64,000 nucleotides of DNA from Psychrobacter sp. I-STPA6b. Lineage in GTDB: Bacteria > Pseudomonadota > Gammaproteobacteria > Pseudomonadales > Moraxellaceae. The translations under genes were made by a program, and so were the position numbers. Position 1 is the stretch's first letter, and each line of letters starts with the position of its first letter. The notes beneath the pieces are model-generated. The model saw nothing but the letters and a program-made list of their open reading frames with translations. It was not told the origin of the DNA and did no database searches. The DNA lies in contig NZ_VEWM01000010.1 of assembly GCF_020662265.1 (NCBI RefSeq), positions 248,001 to 312,000 of the forward strand, read 5' to 3'. This document shows positions 19,783 through 28,751 of the stretch, piece by piece.

Positions 19783-19995
19783 ATGAATACTCTAATGGTC
19801 ATTATGACATCTTTATTTTTCTTTGTATCGCCAACACAAACTGGCACAAGATATGAATGTGCACGATATGTAGATAATAGACCAACAGGGGGCTATGTGA
19901 AAGTATATGCAGAATCCAAAGAGGAAGCAGAACAAAAAGCCTTAAAAAAATATGATGAGATGGGCTATCGAGTAGATTACGTGATTTGTAAATAA
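19783..19995 (+). CDS. Small secreted two-cysteine protein, unknown function
   Basis: The 70-residue product begins with a short hydrophobic segment, MNTLMVIMTSLFFFVSPTQT, which looks like a signal peptide or membrane anchor. The remaining 50 residues contain exactly two cysteines (in RYECARY and at the end in VICK), which could form a disulphide in the periplasm. The stretch VYAESKEEAEQKALKKYDEMGY looks like a helix of a small alpha/beta domain. The ATG follows agga with good spacing. I do not recognise a family. It sits between the rapA terminator and a decayed repeat element. Confidence 0.65.
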   Translation: MNTLMVIMTSLFFFVSPTQTGTRYECARYVDNRPTGGYVKVYAESKEEAEQKALKKYDEMGYRVDYVICK

Positions 19996-20110
19996 TTGAT
20001 AGTATTAATAAATTTTATATTTATAATAATTGATTGGTACAGATTTTTTGAATAAAAATAATTATAAACTAATGTTGGTTATTATAAGAAAGAAAAATAT
20101 GGAATATTGC

Positions 20111-20368
20111 TAGGAGGTGTTGAAAAACTATTTTCTAGCACTCAGACACTTCATCAAAGTAGGTGTATGATCTGAACTTTTATTTAAACTTGCAGAGACT
20201 GATCATTTACTATCTTTGATAGTCTTAGGTACAGCCGACAATATTGATGCTTTTCCTTCCAAACTTAGATTTCATAAAATATTCAGACAGCTTTAACATG
20301 AAAGTCAAAGCTGTCGTATATTCTTAAAATTCATTAGCATGAGGGGACAAAGATGTGAACAGACTCTA
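20111..20368. mobile_element. MITE-like element, decayed copy C
   Basis: The left border TAGGaggTGTTGAA (from 20111) and right border GAACAGACTCTA (to 20368) resemble the family ends. Within the right third, ACATGAAAGT, AAAG, CTGT, ATTAGC and AACAGAC follow the same order as in copy B. It also has a 9-bp hairpin GACAGCTTT/AAAGCTGTC (20286-20315). The CTA at 20366-20368 is the complement of the PhzF-like stop codon TAG. The rest of 19996-20365 contains no gene. Confidence 0.5.
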
Positions 20369-21241
20369 GGAGGAAAAGTGTATCTTCCCCACCATATAAT
20401 CCACTGCTTGCCCAATAAGTTTGACTCTATTCCCTGTTGGACTTTGTACCAATTCACAATCCAATAACCCTTGTCGTTTGGATAACTGCATGGCTAACAG
20501 CTTGTTTTTACCGAGTTTATCTACCCAATACGGCATAAGCTGACAATGAGCAGAGCCAGTGACAGGGTCTTCTACAGCCACTGTTTCAGGATAAAAACAA
20601 CGACTGACAATATCAACTGAACTGCTTGGCTGTGCTTGAGCAGTAACCGTAATTCCACGCACTCCCAAGTTTTGCCAATGGCTGATGATTGGAGAAATTT
20701 GCTCAACCTCTGTTTGACTGGCAACCTCTATAAGATAATTTGTTCCCAAGCTTACACTCACGACTTTTTCTTTGGCTAAGTTCAGTCCAGTGATTAAATC
20801 AGCAGGCACATCTGCTAAATCCATAGGTGTGCTGGCTATTGCAGGGAAATCAAGCATATAAGCAGGATTATCATTAAGCTGACAACGGCTTACCGTTAAT
20901 ATACCACTATGACTATGAAAGCGAATGGTGTCTTTTGCAAATCCTAAATGGGTAAATAACACATGGGCAGTGGCTAAGGTTGCATGACCACATAACGCCA
21001 CTTCCGAAACAGGTGTAAACCAACGCAGGTGATAATCAGTTTGGTTATCTGTTTGTTGCTCAGTATTTTTAACAATAAATGCTGTTTCTGATAAATTATT
21101 TTCACTGGCAATATTTTGTAAAATCTCATCATCAAGCCAAGAGGTTAACGGTACAACGCAGGCAGGATTACCCGAAAATACCTGATTGGTAAAAGCATCA
21201 ACATGGTAGATGGGTAGCGATAATTTAGAAGAAGTTGGCAT
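20366..21241 (-). CDS. PhzF family isomerase-like protein
   Basis: The 291-residue protein has the two-domain diaminopimelate epimerase-like fold of the PhzF family. Conserved parts are LPIYHVDAFTNQVFSGNPACVV at the N-terminus, the catalytic Glu in NNLSETAFIV, RWFTPVSEVALCGHATLATAH, and DPVTGSAHCQLMPYW in the C-terminal half. Most such proteins outside phenazine clusters have unknown substrates, and no phenazine genes are nearby. The frame extends to 21262, but the ATG at 21241 follows aaggag and fits the family start. The stop codon lies in the border of a decayed repeat element. Confidence 0.9.
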   Translation of the reverse strand: MPTSSKLSLPIYHVDAFTNQVFSGNPACVVPLTSWLDDEILQNIASENNLSETAFIVKNTEQQTDNQTDYHLRWFTPVSEVALCGHATLATAHVLFTHLGFAKDTIRFHSHSGILTVSRCQLNDNPAYMLDFPAIASTPMDLADVPADLITGLNLAKEKVVSVSLGTNYLIEVASQTEVEQISPIISHWQNLGVRGITVTAQAQPSSSVDIVSRCFYPETVAVEDPVTGSAHCQLMPYWVDKLGKNKLLAMQLSKRQGLLDCELVQSPTGNRVKLIGQAVDYMVGKIHFSS

Positions 21242-21381
21242 AAATTGCTCCTTGTTAAACAATCATTTATCTCAATTGTACAGATTCTACGCAAATCATT
21301 TAAACATAGTATAATTAGCTCATGTTAGACTATTTGTCATTGAGATTAAATCAGTAAATAAAATTGAAGAGTGAGAACCCC

Positions 21382-22590
21382 ATGAGTCAAATATCTGTCG
21401 AAGAACAACTAAAACTTATCCAACGTGGCACCCATGAAATCCTATCTGAGGAAGATTTGGTTGCCAAACTAAAAGAAAACCGTCCATTAAAAATCAAAGC
21501 AGGTTTTGACCCCACTGCCCCTGACTTGCATTTGGGGCATACCGTTTTGATTAACAAACTCAAGCATTTTCAAGACTTAGGGCATGAGATTTACTTTTTG
21601 ATTGGTGATTACACCGCCAAAATTGGCGACCCATCAGGCAAAAATGCCACCCGTCCGCCATTGACTGATGAACAAATCAAAGCCAATGCCAAAACTTATG
21701 CCGAGCAGGTGTTTAAAATCTTAGATAAAGACAAGACCCGAGTGGTGTTTAACTCTGAATGGTTTAATGATATGAGTGCAGGCGATATGATACAGCTTGC
21801 CAGTCAGCAGACTGTGTCACGTATGCTAGAGCGTGATGATTTTTCTAAACGTTATGCAGCACAAACGCCAATTTCTATCCATGAGTTTTTATACCCATTA
21901 GTGCAGGGCTATGATTCGATTGCCCTGAAAGCGGACGTAGAATTGGGCGGAACTGACCAGACTTTTAACCTGCTGATGGGACGTACCTTACAATCTCGTT
22001 ATGGGCAAACACCGCAAGTATGTATCACTGTGCCGATTTTGGAAGGGCTTGATGGAGTGAATAAAATGTCCAAGTCATTGGGCAATTATGTCGCCATTTA
22101 TGATACACCCGGTACCATGTATCAAAAAATTCTATCCATGCCAGATACGCTAATCCGCCGTTACTTTGAGTTTTTAAGCTTTAAGCCAATGGAAGAAGTG
22201 GACGCATTGATGGCGGAGATGGAAAATGGTCGCAATCCACAAGAGATAAAACGCATCTTAGCAGAAGAGTTAATTGAGCGTTTCCATGATAAAGAGTCAG
22301 CAGAAAATGCCCATAAATCAGCAGGTAATGTGTTGGCTGATGGGGAATTACCTGTTGATTTGCCCGAAGTGACACTTGAATTAGAGGACGGACAAGAGGC
22401 ATTGTTTATCACTCAAATCCTAAATCAAGCCGAACTTGCCAAAAATAACGCCTCTGCCAAAGACATGGTAAAACGTGGTGCAGTGAAGGTTGATAACGAA
22501 GTGGTGGACGCTGGTTTTAATTTAACCAGTGGACAAACCGCTATTATTCAAGCGGGTAAAAAGGCATTTGCGAAAGTGACGGTGGCGTGA
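21382..22590 (+). CDS. tyrS: Tyrosyl-tRNA synthetase
   Basis: TyrRS charges tRNA-Tyr with tyrosine in the cytoplasm. The 402-residue class I enzyme has the HIGH-type motif HLGHT in [15 protein letters not shown], the tyrosine-binding region [19 protein letters not shown], and KMSKS in [13 protein letters not shown]. The C-terminal S4-like RNA-binding domain spans the last 65 residues ([18 protein letters not shown]). The frame begins with TTG at 21364, but the ATG at 21382 with gaagagtgag upstream is the likely start. The type with GGTDQ after VELGG is the TyrZ-like branch. Independent of the following toxin-antitoxin genes. Confidence 0.97.
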   Translation: MSQISVEEQLKLIQRGTHEILSEEDLVAKLKENRPLKIKAGFDPTAPDLHLGHTVLINKLKHFQDLGHEIYFLIGDYTAKIGDPSGKNATRPPLTDEQIKANAKTYAEQVFKILDKDKTRVVFNSEWFNDMSAGDMIQLASQQTVSRMLERDDFSKRYAAQTPISIHEFLYPLVQGYDSIALKADVELGGTDQTFNLLMGRTLQSRYGQTPQVCITVPILEGLDGVNKMSKSLGNYVAIYDTPGTMYQKILSMPDTLIRRYFEFLSFKPMEEVDALMAEMENGRNPQEIKRILAEELIERFHDKESAENAHKSAGNVLADGELPVDLPEVTLELEDGQEALFITQILNQAELAKNNASAKDMVKRGAVKVDNEVVDAGFNLTSGQTAIIQAGKKAFAKVTVA

Positions 22591-22634
22591 TAGCTAGTAT
22601 TTAAACTGTAAATAACTATACAAGGGGAATGGTC

Positions 22635-22916
22635 ATGCAAACTGTGGTATTAAATATTCAAGATAATGCAGTAGAAAAAGTGATGGCATTACTGAATAAA
22701 TTGCCAAAAGAAGAAGTGACCATTTCTCAAGGCAGTTATAACCTTCGCTATCAAGACAGTAATTATCAAGATGGTGATATAACGACAAAACCTGATTTTT
22801 ATCAGAATCTTATGCAATGGAGAGAGGATAATCAGCAATTGTTGGTAGATGATGACCCATGGGCTGATGTACGTTCTAAAGAAGAGGGTCGTGAGTTTAA
22901 TTGGGACGATATGTGA
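22635..22916 (+). CDS. Probable antitoxin of a VapBC-type pair
   Basis: The 93-residue acidic protein opens MQTVVLNIQDNAVEKVMALLNKL, a short strand and helix compatible with a small ribbon-helix-helix or Phd-like DNA-binding part. It ends in a Trp- and Asp-rich tail (DDDPWADVRSKEEGREFNWDDM region) that could wrap around the toxin. The ATG at 22629 is too close to the ribosome binding site aagggg, so the ATG at 22635 is preferred. Its stop codon overlaps the toxin start as TGATG. Function is inferred from position next to a PIN-domain gene; I did not recognise the family by name. Confidence 0.75.
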   Translation: MQTVVLNIQDNAVEKVMALLNKLPKEEVTISQGSYNLRYQDSNYQDGDITTKPDFYQNLMQWREDNQQLLVDDDPWADVRSKEEGREFNWDDM

Positions 22917-23323
22917 TGTATGTTTTAGATACCAATACATTTTCTGAAGTGATACGTCAGTGTCCCAATACAAATGTATTAAGAAAATTTAAGGAACATC
23001 AAAGTCGTATATATCTTGCTAGTATTGTGTGGCATGAATTAATGTATGGAACTTTGATTATGGCTAATGGTAAAAAGAGACAAGGTCTTGCTCAATTTTT
23101 CTATAATGAAGTGGCTAAGTTTCCAATTTTAAACTATACCAAAAACTGTGCTGATATTCATGCCAGTATCCGAGCAAATGCAAAGCAAACGGGTACACCT
23201 GTTGCTTTTGTTGATAGTCAAATTGCCAGTGTGGCAATGGCAAACGATATGATATTGGTTACTCGTAATACCAAAGACTTTACTATGATTGATGGTTTAA
23301 AGCTGGAGAACTGGTTTGAGTGA
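22916..23323 (+). CDS. PIN domain toxin, VapC type
   Basis: The 135-residue protein is a PIN-domain ribonuclease. Acidic metal-binding positions are visible: D in MYVLDTNTFSEVI, E in SIVWHELMYG, and D residues in TPVAFVDSQIASVAMAN and VTRNTKDF. VapC toxins of this group cleave specific RNAs, often initiator tRNA, and are blocked by the cognate antitoxin. The ATG at 22916 overlaps the antitoxin stop by one base (TGATG), which indicates translational coupling. The upstream TTG at 22901 is less likely. The downstream DUF1653 frame overlaps the end of this gene. Confidence 0.9.
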   Translation: MYVLDTNTFSEVIRQCPNTNVLRKFKEHQSRIYLASIVWHELMYGTLIMANGKKRQGLAQFFYNEVAKFPILNYTKNCADIHASIRANAKQTGTPVAFVDSQIASVAMANDMILVTRNTKDFTMIDGLKLENWFE

Positions 23324-23576
23324 CAATTTAAGTAATGACCACAATTTTACTAGCCCAATCCCTCAAGGCATTTACCGCCATTATAAAGGCAACCTTTACC
23401 AAGTCTTGCACACTGCCCGTCATTCTGAAACCGATGAGCCAATGGTTGTTTATCGCTGTCTATATGGTGACTATAGTGTGTGGGTGCGACCTTTGGTGAT
23501 GTTTACTGAAATGGTAATGATTGATGGTGAGCAAGTGCCAAGGTTTGAGCTGGTGCGGACTTTAGCCAGTGGCTAA
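23316..23576 (+). CDS. DUF1653 domain protein
   Basis: The 86-residue product contains the DUF1653 signature: GIYRHYKGNLYQVL, ARHSETDEPMVVYRCLYGDYSVWVRPLVMF and PRFELV. The function of the domain is unknown to me; it is a small beta-rich module. The only plausible start is TTG at 23316, inside the last codons of the toxin gene, because the next in-frame ATG would cut off half of the domain. It is therefore cotranscribed with and probably translated after vapC. A strong terminator follows 20 bp downstream. Confidence 0.85.
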   Translation: MSDNLSNDHNFTSPIPQGIYRHYKGNLYQVLHTARHSETDEPMVVYRCLYGDYSVWVRPLVMFTEMVMIDGEQVPRFELVRTLASG

Positions 23577-23594
23577 CTCTAATTCTCAATAGAG

Positions 23595-23629
23595 AAAAAG
23601 GCTATTGATAATATCAATAGCCTTTTTAT
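23595..23629. terminator. Strong terminator, usable in both directions
   Basis: AAAAAGGCTATTGAT and ATCAATAGCCTTTTT form a 15-bp perfect stem with a very short loop and flanking A/T runs. It ends the toxin-antitoxin-DUF1653 operon and, on the other strand, may end the ribB transcript. Confidence 0.9.
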
Positions 23630-23703
23630 TTTAAAAAGTTATGCCTAAATAATAGTGGAATAACCCAGAATTACTGAGCCATTATCGGCATTCTGTATCA
23701 TGG

Positions 23704-24816
23704 TTAGTTATGATTAGGTGCTTCAACAAACTCGACCACATTTAAGTCAAAGCCTGATAACGCATGAAACTTCATCGGTGATGACAATAATCGCATATCA
23801 CGTACACCCAAATGACGTAAAATTTGCGCACCAACACCAATGCTACGATAGGGTTGATTAGATAAAGAAGATAACGATTTTTTATCTTTGGCACGTTGTA
23901 GCACATCTCCCAAATCTATGGGCTGATTATTACCAATCCAGACCAGTACGCCTCTATCAGACTTGCTGATTTCTTGAAGAGCTGCTTGTACGCTCCAGCC
24001 ACTTCGCCCAGTTTCATCATGTTTGGCAGAAAATAAGTCACGTAGGGGATGGAATCCATGTACTCGAACGGTGCTTAACCCTTCACTTAAATCACCTTTG
24101 ACCAATGCTAGATGTGTTTCAGTTGCCCCATATTCACGGAAGCGGTGTAGGGTAAATGTGCCAAAATCGGTATGAAAGTCACGAACTTCTACTTCTTCAA
24201 TGGTTTGTTCATTGGCAATACGATAGTTAATTAAATCGGCAATCGTACCAATCTTTAGGTCATGTTCAGCAGCAAACTTTTCTAAATCATCACGGCGTGC
24301 CATCGTACCATCAGCATTAATAATTTCAACAATCACTGCTGCTGGCTCAAGCCCTGCTAAACGTGCTAAGTCACACCCTGCTTCAGTATGTCCTGCCCGA
24401 TGTAACACCCCGCCATTTTGTGCCATAATCGGAAAAATATGTCCGGGTTGAACGATGTCTTCTGGTTTAGCAGCCGCAGCAACGGCAGCTTGTACTGTTT
24501 TAGCTCTATCTGCAGCAGAAATCCCCGTTGTTACCCCTTCGGCGGCTTCTATGGATACAGTAAAGTTGGTGCTAAATTTTGCTCCATTTTTATCAGACAT
24601 CTTAGGTAGTTCGAGCTGTTGACAGCGTGCCTCACTTAGAGTTAAACATACCAAGCCTCGGGCATGAGTAATCATAAAGTTAATATCATCAGGGCGGACA
24701 TGGGTCGCAGCCATGATTAAATCACCTTCATTTTCACGGTCTTCGTCATCCATTAGAATGACCATTTTTCCTGCACGAATGTCATCAATAATCTCAGGAA
24801 TACTATTTAGTGCCAT
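23704..24816 (-). CDS. ribB: 3,4-dihydroxy-2-butanone-4-phosphate synthase with degenerate RibA-like domain
   Basis: RibB makes the four-carbon precursor of riboflavin from ribulose 5-phosphate. The N-terminal domain (about 1-205) is intact: MVILMDDEDRENEGDLI, THARGLVCL, GHTEAGCDLARLAGL and AVIVEI. The C-terminal half (about 210-370) is RibA-like (GTP cyclohydrolase II fold) but lacks the zinc-binding cysteine cluster and the Gly-Gln-Glu-Gly-Arg-Gly motif, so it probably has no cyclohydrolase activity. Such RibB-X proteins are common in gamma-proteobacteria. No FMN riboswitch was found in the 145 bp upstream. The start follows gagag. rarA lies upstream in the same direction. Confidence 0.92.
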   Translation of the reverse strand: MALNSIPEIIDDIRAGKMVILMDDEDRENEGDLIMAATHVRPDDINFMITHARGLVCLTLSEARCQQLELPKMSDKNGAKFSTNFTVSIEAAEGVTTGISAADRAKTVQAAVAAAAKPEDIVQPGHIFPIMAQNGGVLHRAGHTEAGCDLARLAGLEPAAVIVEIINADGTMARRDDLEKFAAEHDLKIGTIADLINYRIANEQTIEEVEVRDFHTDFGTFTLHRFREYGATETHLALVKGDLSEGLSTVRVHGFHPLRDLFSAKHDETGRSGWSVQAALQEISKSDRGVLVWIGNNQPIDLGDVLQRAKDKKSLSSLSNQPYRSIGVGAQILRHLGVRDMRLLSSPMKFHALSGFDLNVVEFVEAPNHN

Positions 24817-24961
24817 AACGCTCTCAATGTAATTGGTGAATAAAATGATAATACGGATAGTTGGAAAAATGTATTAAAAATATCCGTGAATCATACCCTC
24901 ATTATAAGGGCGAAGGGTGGGTTTTAAAACCACTGGATAATATTGGATAAAGCTATTTGTA

Positions 24962-26260
24962 TTAGTGAGTATGAGCTTGAGTCTGTAGCCATGTCATAAA
25001 TTGTTGACTATGTTGCTCACGTTTATTATCTGCAAACTCATAAAACTGTGTACCGATGAGATTATCTGGCAAATATTGCTGAGGGTAATAATGGTTAGGG
25101 TAGTCATGTGGATACACATAATTCTGTCCGTATCCTTGTTCTCGCATCAGTGACGTGACTCCATTTCTCAGGTGTAGTGGTACAGCAGATTGGTCTTTTT
25201 CTGCTAGAGCCATGGCTTTGTTAATTGCTTGATATGTGCTATTACTTTTTGCAGAAGTTGCTAGATAGACAATCACCTGTCCTAAAATGATACGAGCCTC
25301 TGGCATACCAATACTTTTTACACTGCGTAGTGCTGCATCGGCAAGGAGTAGGGCATTGGGGTTGGCGTTGCCAATATCTTCACTGGCTAAAATGACCAGT
25401 CGCCGAGCAATAAATTCTGGTGGCTCACCAGCGACCAGCATGCGTGCCATCCAATATAGAGCCGCATCAGGGTCAGAGCCACGTACGGACTTTATCATGG
25501 CAGAGATAATATCATAGTGTTGCTCACCATCTTTGTCATAGCGTTGTAATGATGTCTGTGCAACACGAGATAATAACGCATCATCAATAACAATTTGTGC
25601 TTGAGTTTGGTCGGATGCTTGTACTGCCATCTCTAATAAATTGAGTGCTTTTCGGGCATCACCTTGTGCCAGCTGGATGATGTTTTGTTGTGCGGTTAGC
25701 TTAATGGGAAGTGTGGATAATAACACATCTTGTTGTAAAGCTCGGTTAAGTAGCTCATGGATTTGCTGTGCATCTAATGGCTGTAAGCGATATACCTGAC
25801 AGCGAGATAGCAAGGCATTATTGACACTAAAAGAAGGATTTTCTGTCGTTGCCCCAATGAGGGTAATCTCTCCAGATTCCACAGCACCAAGCAGTGCATC
25901 TTGCTGTGCTTTGTTAAAGCGATGTATCTCATCAATAAACACCACAGGTGGTGCAAAGCTTAACCCTTCATCACTACCAAGAATATCACGCAGTTGTTTT
26001 ACCCCAGTATTGATGGCTGATAATGCATGAAAAGGACGATTAACCGCTTTAGCCAGTAGCATTGCCATGGTGGTTTTGCCAATACCAGCCTCACCATGCA
26101 ATATCAGTGATGGCAAATGTCCATGACTAACAAACTGTTGAATGGGAGCGCCTTGCCCCAATAAATGTGTCTGTCCGATGATGTCATCTAGCGATTGTGG
26201 ACGCATCCTTTGAGCCAATGGTGTATCAGCTTGGCTAAGGGAGAGTTGCGATTTTGCCAT
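24962..26260 (-). CDS. rarA: Replication-associated recombination protein A
   Basis: RarA (MgsA) is an AAA+ ATPase related to clamp loaders and RuvB that acts at stalled forks. The 432-residue protein starts the AAA+ part with PLAQRMRPQSLDDIIGQTHL. Walker A is GEAGIGKTT (near 56-64), Walker B is VVFIDEIHRFNKAQQDALL, sensor 1 is IGATTENPSF, and the sensor 2 region ALNLLEMA is present. The C-terminal tetramerisation domain contains IKSVRGSDPDAALYWMARML. It may be cotranscribed with ribB, 145 bp downstream. All conserved residues are present. Confidence 0.96.
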   Translation of the reverse strand: MAKSQLSLSQADTPLAQRMRPQSLDDIIGQTHLLGQGAPIQQFVSHGHLPSLILHGEAGIGKTTMAMLLAKAVNRPFHALSAINTGVKQLRDILGSDEGLSFAPPVVFIDEIHRFNKAQQDALLGAVESGEITLIGATTENPSFSVNNALLSRCQVYRLQPLDAQQIHELLNRALQQDVLLSTLPIKLTAQQNIIQLAQGDARKALNLLEMAVQASDQTQAQIVIDDALLSRVAQTSLQRYDKDGEQHYDIISAMIKSVRGSDPDAALYWMARMLVAGEPPEFIARRLVILASEDIGNANPNALLLADAALRSVKSIGMPEARIILGQVIVYLATSAKSNSTYQAINKAMALAEKDQSAVPLHLRNGVTSLMREQGYGQNYVYPHDYPNHYYPQQYLPDNLIGTQFYEFADNKREQHSQQFMTWLQTQAHTH

Positions 26261-26366
26261 AAAATAATTATGTTCCGTAAGTTTGCACTTTAATATAACA
26301 TGGTTGCTAATAAACGAATAGATAAGAATAGAATAGCTAGATGATAAATATTAAGGATAACCAATC

Positions 26367-27059
26367 ATGATTCATATCATACTGCTAGTTATCAGTATTT
26401 TTTGTATATTTGCTGCCTTAATATTCTTTTATTTAAGCGAGCCAAAGCGAGAGAATTTTGGTTTTATCACCCAACTATCTGAGTCAGAGCAACAAGCTCT
26501 GAAGCAAGCTGAACAACAAGGGGAAGTTCTTGTTAATACTGATAATACCTCACCGAATACGATACAATATAATTTATATGCATTAATGGCTGTTATGTTA
26601 TTTATATTTTTAGCAGATTTTTATTTAAGTCCTGTTATCAAAAACGCCATTAAAAACTGTGTTCAACTACTGGGTATATCCATTCGATTTTGGTTAATGC
26701 TATTTTTTATGCTGTTTTTTGTTGCTATGTTTGCTTGTTTAAAATTTAAGCAAAATAAAGAATATCAGCAAGCCTTAGCCACAGGGTATCTACTTGATGA
26801 ATATTATCGAATCAAAGGTAAAACTATCTTTCGACGATACAGCCAAAAGAAAATACATAAAATTTATCAAAATAAAAAAATAGCAAGGATACTTTCACTT
26901 ATCGCTTTGATAGTGTTTGTATTTAATGCAAATATATATGCTGTATCAGCAAAAAACTTAGGAACTGATTACTCCATGACACAAATTACTCTAAGAAATT
27001 TTGTCAGTCCAAGTACATGGAGACAAGTTAATCAAGATATTCAGAATGCATGCCGATAA
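26367..27059 (+). CDS. Multi-pass membrane protein, unknown function
   Basis: The 230-residue protein has four hydrophobic stretches: about 2-22, 72-92, 107-131 and 189-210, so it is likely an inner-membrane protein. Between helices 3 and 4 lies a very basic segment (KGKTIFRRYSQKKIHKIYQNKK region), likely cytoplasmic. The first loop is acidic and Gln-rich (SESEQQALKQAEQQ). The ATG follows aagga with good spacing. It starts a row of three poorly known genes. I do not recognise a family. Confidence 0.6.
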   Translation: MIHIILLVISIFCIFAALIFFYLSEPKRENFGFITQLSESEQQALKQAEQQGEVLVNTDNTSPNTIQYNLYALMAVMLFIFLADFYLSPVIKNAIKNCVQLLGISIRFWLMLFFMLFFVAMFACLKFKQNKEYQQALATGYLLDEYYRIKGKTIFRRYSQKKIHKIYQNKKIARILSLIALIVFVFNANIYAVSAKNLGTDYSMTQITLRNFVSPSTWRQVNQDIQNACR

Positions 27060-27190
27060 AAACAAAACAATTAAAATAGAGTCAAATTCATACAAAACTG
27101 CTACATCATTAGTTTTGCTACTGATATAAATAGGTATCTTTTCATAATAGTACATGATGTTTTATTATTGGTTAAATTAGAGCATAATAA

Positions 27191-27679
27191 ATGTTAAATA
27201 AAATCTTAAAGTCTTGCTATGATCGGTTTGCTATATCACGTTCTCGCTCATTGACAGAAAATGAAGTTATCTTGGCGTATTCTGTTTTTGGTTCAGACTT
27301 GGATGTGAGCCACATTAAGATTAAAACTGCATGGTGGGTGTTAAAAAATTATGCGGTTAGCCCCAATGGTAATATTTACTTTAATCACGAGGATTGGGTG
27401 GATGATTTTACCGAGCAGTCTCTCAGTCAGCAAGGCTGGTTAATCCATGAGCTGACTCATGTTTGGCAGCTACAAAAAGGATTAAAAGTTGTACGTGGTG
27501 CCTTACTTAATCGACGTTATGGTTATGTACTAAAAGAAGGTAAATCTTTTTTTTCTTTCGGTATTGAGCAGCAAGCTCGTATGGTACAGGATTACTTTAT
27601 TCGCCGTGAACAAGGCAAAGATTGTGGAGCATGGCAGGCATGTATTCCTTTTTTGATGCAACCATCTGGTGAGAAATGA
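27191..27679 (+). CDS. Putative zinc metallopeptidase-like protein (HELTHVWQ motif)
   Basis: The 162-residue protein contains H86-E-L-T-H90 in WLIHELTHVWQL, an HExxH zinc motif. The context resembles proteins listed as Vgr-related or Rhs-associated in Acinetobacter. There is no signal peptide. Three cysteines occur, two of them in DCGAWQACIPF. Whether it is an active peptidase is not shown: the third zinc ligand cannot be assigned with confidence. It lies directly before, and touching, the lipoprotein gene, so the two are probably cotranslated and could act together. No secretion-system genes are in the window. Confidence 0.65.
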   Translation: MLNKILKSCYDRFAISRSRSLTENEVILAYSVFGSDLDVSHIKIKTAWWVLKNYAVSPNGNIYFNHEDWVDDFTEQSLSQQGWLIHELTHVWQLQKGLKVVRGALLNRRYGYVLKEGKSFFSFGIEQQARMVQDYFIRREQGKDCGAWQACIPFLMQPSGEK

Positions 27680-28618
27680 ATGTATAAATCAAATTCGTAT
27701 AACAAGAAGCATCCGTTATATACCATTGCTTTATCGTTATGTTTAGCTTTCATGCTATCTGCTTGTCAGCCCAAATCTACAGATATAGACAAGCCAATTG
27801 AGAGTACAGTTGAAGCTGAGGAGATAAGTGCATCAGCCTCAGCAACGATTGCGCATTTTAAAGAGAAGTACGTTGATAAAATGTTAAAGCTACAAAATAG
27901 CTTGCAAGCGGAGCATGATGCAATCCAAGTGGCAGATGCGCCAACTCATAGCACAACAGAAGCAGCAGAGGAGCAAGAAGTAGGGGAGGATACAGAGGCT
28001 GAATCGTTAACTACAACTGCAAATTTACAGTCTGATGATACTAACTCTACACAGCCAGTAGCCAGCACGACAACAAATAGCACTGAAAATAGTACTGATA
28101 ATGAAAATACTCAGTCAGTACAGACGGGTTCTACAGAAGGTCTGACAGAATCTAACGAAACGGACATAGAGACAGCATCCGTTGTGCCAGATTTACCATT
28201 AGTCAACATTGATATTCTGCCACCAGAGCAACTGACAGCTTCAGAAATAGAAACCCGCTATCAAACAGCCATGTCAGACTTATATACTGCAAATACAGTG
28301 CCTTTATCTGCACAGTCAATTGATACCTTGTTAAGCATTGCCATGCTAGTTCCTGATATTTTTCGAGATGATGAGTTGGCTAGACGACTGACAGTTAGGA
28401 TGCCTGCCTTAGCAAGGCTATTAAAACAGTATCAGATTTGGGAGCAGATAGAAGCACAGCAAAGTGCAGAGTTACAAGCACTCAAGCAAGAACAAATTAA
28501 AGCTCAACAAAAACAAAGAGAAGAGTTTGCTGAACTAATGGCAGATTTTGATAAGACTATTAAAGATTATGATGAGCAAATTGCCAAATATGAGCAAAAA
28601 TTAAAAGAGTTTGAATAG
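27680..28618 (+). CDS. Putative lipoprotein with C-terminal coiled coil
   Basis: The 312-residue protein has a lipoprotein signal peptide: a hydrophobic core followed by the lipobox LSAC near residues 26-29, with cysteine the predicted lipidated residue. Residues about 35-170 are low complexity, rich in Thr, Ser, Glu and Asn. Residues about 190-245 form a small ordered part, and from about 255 to the end a long Gln/Glu/Lys helix likely forms a coiled coil. The ATG directly follows the stop of the metallopeptidase-like gene with no gap. I do not recognise the family. A bidirectional terminator follows. Confidence 0.7.
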   Translation: MYKSNSYNKKHPLYTIALSLCLAFMLSACQPKSTDIDKPIESTVEAEEISASASATIAHFKEKYVDKMLKLQNSLQAEHDAIQVADAPTHSTTEAAEEQEVGEDTEAESLTTTANLQSDDTNSTQPVASTTTNSTENSTDNENTQSVQTGSTEGLTESNETDIETASVVPDLPLVNIDILPPEQLTASEIETRYQTAMSDLYTANTVPLSAQSIDTLLSIAMLVPDIFRDDELARRLTVRMPALARLLKQYQIWEQIEAQQSAELQALKQEQIKAQQKQREEFAELMADFDKTIKDYDEQIAKYEQKLKEFE

Positions 28619-28688
28619 TGGTGAGGTTGACTAAGCTTTGATATATAGGACTTTATCATCCTTACCATTCTTTAAACTTTAGCCAAAT

Positions 28689-28723
28689 AAAAATCCCACT
28701 CTATTATAGAATGGGATTTTTTA
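28689..28723. terminator. Bidirectional terminator between convergent genes
   Basis: AAAATCCCA-C-TCTAT and ATAGA-A-TGGGATTTT pair around a short loop, with A and T runs on the two sides. It serves the lipoprotein gene on the plus strand and gltA on the minus strand. Confidence 0.9.
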
Positions 28724-28751
28724 TTGTTAATTAGCAAGGTATGTCAATTGT

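Noticed and set aside
24817..24961. FMN riboswitch before ribB
   Set aside because: The conserved FMN aptamer sequence blocks were looked for on the minus strand and are not present in the 145-bp gap.
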